This document shows positions 60,924 to 64,000 of a stretch of 64,000 nt of DNA, piece after piece. The position numbers and the translations under genes were made by a program. The stretch lies in assembly GCF_052324685.1 (NCBI RefSeq), contig NW_027507041.1:62001-126000 (forward strand), read 5' to 3'. Positions within the stretch are counted from its first letter, which is position 1, and every line of letters starts with the position of its first letter. This stretch comes from Brachyhypopomus gauderio (taxonomy: Eukaryota > Chordata > Actinopteri > Gymnotiformes > Hypopomidae). A model generated the notes under the pieces. The model ran no database searches, was not told where the DNA came from, and saw nothing but the letters and a program-made list of their open reading frames with translations.

Positions 60924-61490
60924 ACCCCATTCAAATAGATTGGAATTGGACGATTTGTACTTACCGATCCCAATTCCAATCTATTTGAATGGCATCCCAA
61001 TTCCAATTTATTTGACTGATGGAAATAAATTGGAATTGGGATCCCATTCAAATAGATTGGAAGTGGGATCGGTAAGTACAAATTGTCCAATTCCAATTTA
61101 TTTGAATGGGGTCCCATTGAAATAGATTGGAATTGGGATCGGTAAGTACAAATCGTCCAATTCCAATTTATTTGAATGGGGTCCCATTGAAATAGATTGG
61201 AATTGGGATCGGTAAGTACAAATCGTCCAATTCCAATTTATTTGAATGGGGTCCCATTGAAATAGATTGGAATTGGGATCGGTAAGTACAAATTGTCCAA
61301 TTCCAATTTATTTGAATGGCATCCCAATTCCAACTTATTTAAGTGATGGAAATAAATTGGAATTGGGATCCCATTCAAATAGATTGGAATTGGGATCGGT
61401 AAGTACAAATCGTCCAATTCCAATTTATTTGAATGGCATCCCAATTCCAATCTATTTAACACATGGAAATAAATTGGAATTGGGATGCAG
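60924..61490. repeat. Hairpin minisatellite, 70-bp period
   Basis: CCAATTCCAATTTATTTGAA and its near reverse complement alternate throughout. The clear 70-bp units start GTCCCATTGA at 61,111, 61,181 and 61,251. In each, a ~24-bp stem meets almost without a loop at TGGGGTCCCA, and the linker GATCGGTAAGTACAAAT is asymmetric. The open frames on both strands here simply translate the repeat. Confidence 0.92.
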
Positions 61491-62095
61491 TAAAATGAGG
61501 TTATAAGTTATTTTACAAAACACTTATTTTAAGCTTAAAAAACCATTTATCCATACTCCCCATGTCTGTCTGATGCAAACTGAGTGGTCAGAGTTTTGAA
61601 ATTCCACTGTCCAATACCCCACTATTTTGATGACTTGAATAAATTGGAAGTGGGATCTCTATATCTCAGCTTCAGAATGACATAGCTTGAAAATTTCAAC
61701 ACTCAGCACTAAGTTTAGGTGTGCCTGACTCACTGTGTGAGTTTGGAGAAGATTGCAGAAAGTCAAAATTTTGGCTCAAAAAAACTCTAAGGGGTTAGTG
61801 TGTGTGTTTTTTTGAAGCAAAATTTTGACTTTCTGCAAACTTCACCAAACTCACACAGTGAGTTAGGAGGACTCAAACTTAGAGAGGAGTGGTAAAAGAA
61901 TCGTGCTATCATATTCCAAAGCTGAGATCTGGAGATCCCACTTCCAATTTATTCAAGTCATCAAAATAGTGGGGTTTTGGACACCACAGTCTGACAACTC
62001 TGAACACCCAGCTTGCATAAACCAGACATGGGGAGCATGGATAAATGGTTTTTGAAGTGTTTTAGTGATAAGAAAAAAAAACTTAGAAATCAATG
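61491..62095. repeat. Long imperfect palindrome (foldback core), copy 1
   Basis: The left arm (CCATTTATCCATACTCCCC near 61,541; GCAGAAAGTCAAAATTTTG at 61,755) is answered in reverse complement by the right arm (CAAAATTTTGACTTTCTGC ending 61,836; GGGGAGCATGGATAAATGG near 62,045). The centre is about 61,796 and arms reach at least 260 bp each side, with moderate divergence between arms. Hairpin minisatellite flanks both ends. I see no transposase frame; it resembles a foldback-type non-autonomous element whose terminal arms are built of subrepeats. Confidence 0.85.
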
Positions 62096-63280
62096 TATTT
62101 GAATGGCATCCCAATTCCAATTTATTTGACTGATGGAAATAAATTGGAATTGGGATCCCATTCAAATAGATTGGAATTGGGATCGGTAAGTACAAATTGT
62201 CCAATTCCAATTTATTTGAATGGGGTCCCATTGAAATAGATTGGAATTGGGATCGGTAAGTACAAATTGTCCAATTCCAATTTATTTGAATGGGGTCCCA
62301 TTGAAATAGATTGGAATTGGGATTGGTAAGTACAAATCGTCCAATTCCAATTTATTTGAATGGGGTCCCATTGAAATAGATTGGAATTGGGATCGGTAAG
62401 TACAAATTGTCCAATTCCAATTTATTTGAATGGCATCCCAATTCCAATTTATTTAAGTGATGGAAATAAATTGGAATTGGGATCCCATTGAAATAGATTG
62501 GAATTGGGATCGGTAAGTACAAATTGTCCAATTCCAATTTATTTGAATGGCATCCCAATTCCAATTTATTTAAGTGATGGAAATAAATTGGAATTGGGAT
62601 CCCATTGAAATAGATTGGAATTGGGATCGGTAAGTACAAATTGTCCAATTCCAATTTATTTGAATGGCATCCCAATTCCAATTTATTTAAGTGATGGAAA
62701 TAAATTGGAATTGGGATCCCATTGAAATAGTTTGGAATTGGGATCGGTAAGTACAATATGTCCAATTCCAATTTATTTGAATGGGGTCCCATTGAAATAG
62801 ATTGGAATTGGGATCGGTAAGTACAAATTGTCCAATTCCAATTTATTTGAATGGGGTCCCATTGAAATAGATTGGAATTGGGATTGGTAAGTACAAATCG
62901 TCCAATTCCAATTTATTTGAATGGGGTCCCATTGAAATAGATTGGAATTGGGATCGGTAAGTACAAATTGTCCAATTCCAATTTATTTGAATGGCATCCC
63001 AATTCCAATTTATTTAAGTGATGGAAATAAATTGGAATTGGGATCCCATTGAAATAGATTGGAATTGGGATCGGTAAGTACAAATTGTCCAATTCCAATT
63101 TATTTGAATGGCATCCCAATTCCAATTTATTTAAGTGATGGAAATAAATTGGAATTGGGATCCCATTGAAATAGATTGGAATTGGGATCGGTAAGTACAA
63201 ATTGTCCAATTCCAATTTATTTGAATGGCATCCCAATTCCAATTTATTTAACTGATGGAAATAAATTGGAATTGGGATGC
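62096..63280. repeat. Hairpin minisatellite, mixed 70- and 117-bp periods
   Basis: Same motif as at 60,924. Longer 117-bp units with two nested hairpins start GGCATCCCAATTCC at 62,432, 62,549 and 62,666 and recur near 62,993, while 70-bp units fill the rest. The group of 70-bp then 117-bp units is itself repeated (about 62,350-62,750 and 62,910-63,260). Confidence 0.9.
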
Positions 63281-63888
63281 AGTAAAATGAGGTTATAAGT
63301 TATTTTACAAAACACTTATTTTAAGCTTAGAAAACCATTTATCCATACTCCCCATGTCTGTCTGATGCAAACTGAGTGGTCAGAGTTTTGAAATTCCACT
63401 GTCCAATACCCCACTATTTTGATGACTTGAATAAATTGGAAGTGGGATCTCTATATCTCAGCTTCAGAATGACCTAGCTTGAAAATTTCAACGCTCAGCA
63501 CTAAGTTTAGGTGTGCCTGACTCACTGTGTGAGTTTGGAGAAGATTGCAGAAAGTCAAAATTTTGGCTCAAAAAAACTCTAAGGGGTTAGTGTGTGAGTT
63601 TTTTTGGGGCAAAATTTTGACTTTCTGCAAACTTCACCAAACTCACACAGTGAGTTAGGAGGACTCAAACTTAGAGAGGAGTGGTAAAAGAATCGTGCTA
63701 TCATATTCCAAAGCTGAGATCTGGAGATCCCACTTCCAATTTATTCAAGTCATCAAAATAGTGGGGTTTTGGACACCACAGTCTGACAACTCTGAACACC
63801 CAGCTTGCATAAACCAGACATGGGGAGCATGGATAAATGGTTTTTGAAGTGTTTTAGTGATAAGAAAAAAAAACTTAGAAATCAATGT
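63281..63888. repeat. Long imperfect palindrome (foldback core), copy 2
   Basis: Nearly identical to copy 1 at an offset of 1,792 bp (TGGGATGCAG at 61,481 and 63,273). Centre about 63,588. Confidence 0.87.
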
Positions 63889-64000
63889 ATTTGAATGGCA
63901 TCCCAATTCCAATTTATTTGACTGATGGAAATAAATTGGAATTGGGATCCCATTGAAATAGATTGGAATTGGGATCGGTAAGTACAAATTGTCCAATTCC
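63889..64000. repeat. Hairpin minisatellite, continuing past the window
   Basis: The same ATCCCAATTCCAATTTATT / AATAAATTGGAATTGGGAT pair resumes after the second palindrome, so the block very likely continues to the right. Confidence 0.88.

Noticed and set aside
62352-62792. Periodic 109-146-codon frames in the minisatellite (LELGCHSNKLELDNLYLPIP type)
   Set aside because: Translations of a self-complementary repeat, open on both strands; not a repeat protein.

Overview
The window is not a protein-coding region. About 87% of it (1-55,843) is one head-to-tail array of a ~1,977-bp monomer. Each monomer carries three nuclear-type tRNA genes in the order tRNA-Ser(TGA) (+), tRNA-Asp (-), tRNA-Met(CAT, elongator) (+). 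There are 28 copies of each, 84 tRNA genes in all. The remaining ~8.2 kb is gene-free flanking DNA made of satellites and foldback repeats.

Organism: a eukaryote, most likely a vertebrate. The tRNA genes have internal Pol III A and B boxes, no encoded CCA, and T-run terminators (A-runs on the + strand for the Asp gene). The Met and Asp bodies are near-identical to vertebrate cytosolic tRNAs as I recall them. Tandem multi-tRNA clusters are known in vertebrates, e.g. the 3.18-kb tDNA repeat of Xenopus laevis and the large tRNA clusters of zebrafish. A fish or amphibian is my guess; I cannot name the species.

Array structure: monomers begin (phased on window base 1) at 1, 1979, 3956, 5933, 7910, 9887, 11864, 13841, 15817, 17794, 19771, 21751, 23728, 25705, 27682, 29659, 31636, 33613, 35590, 37567, 39544, 41521, 43498, 45474, 47450, 49426, 51403, 53380 and 55357 (the last truncated at 55,843). 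Copies differ by few substitutions, a variable T-run and a 1-bp C indel. Diagnostic bases sort them into haplotypes: Ser forms A (12 copies) and B (16); Asp forms C (canonical GTC, 11), M (GTC with a T-stem mismatch, 11) and N (anticodon GTT, 6). Units 12-22 show a higher-order repeat of three to four monomers. Each monomer also holds a decayed tRNA-Ser relic 236 bp after the live gene, and probably a second, older relic at +875, so the monomer seems to have grown by internal duplication of the Ser locus.

Right flank: 55,844-56,135 is a short stretch without recognisable repeats. 56,136-57,989 holds duplicated blocks rich in a GGGCGTGGC motif. 57,990-60,923 holds two related satellites of 184 and 187 bp. 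60,924-64,000 holds hairpin minisatellites (70- and 117-bp periods) around two ~600-bp palindromic cores 1,792 bp apart, resembling a foldback element with subrepeated arms.

The most interesting observation is the set of six tRNA genes with an aspartate body and an asparagine anticodon (GTT). They keep good folding, and one acceptor wobble pair is replaced by a Watson-Crick pair, so they look like a spreading tRNA identity switch rather than random decay.
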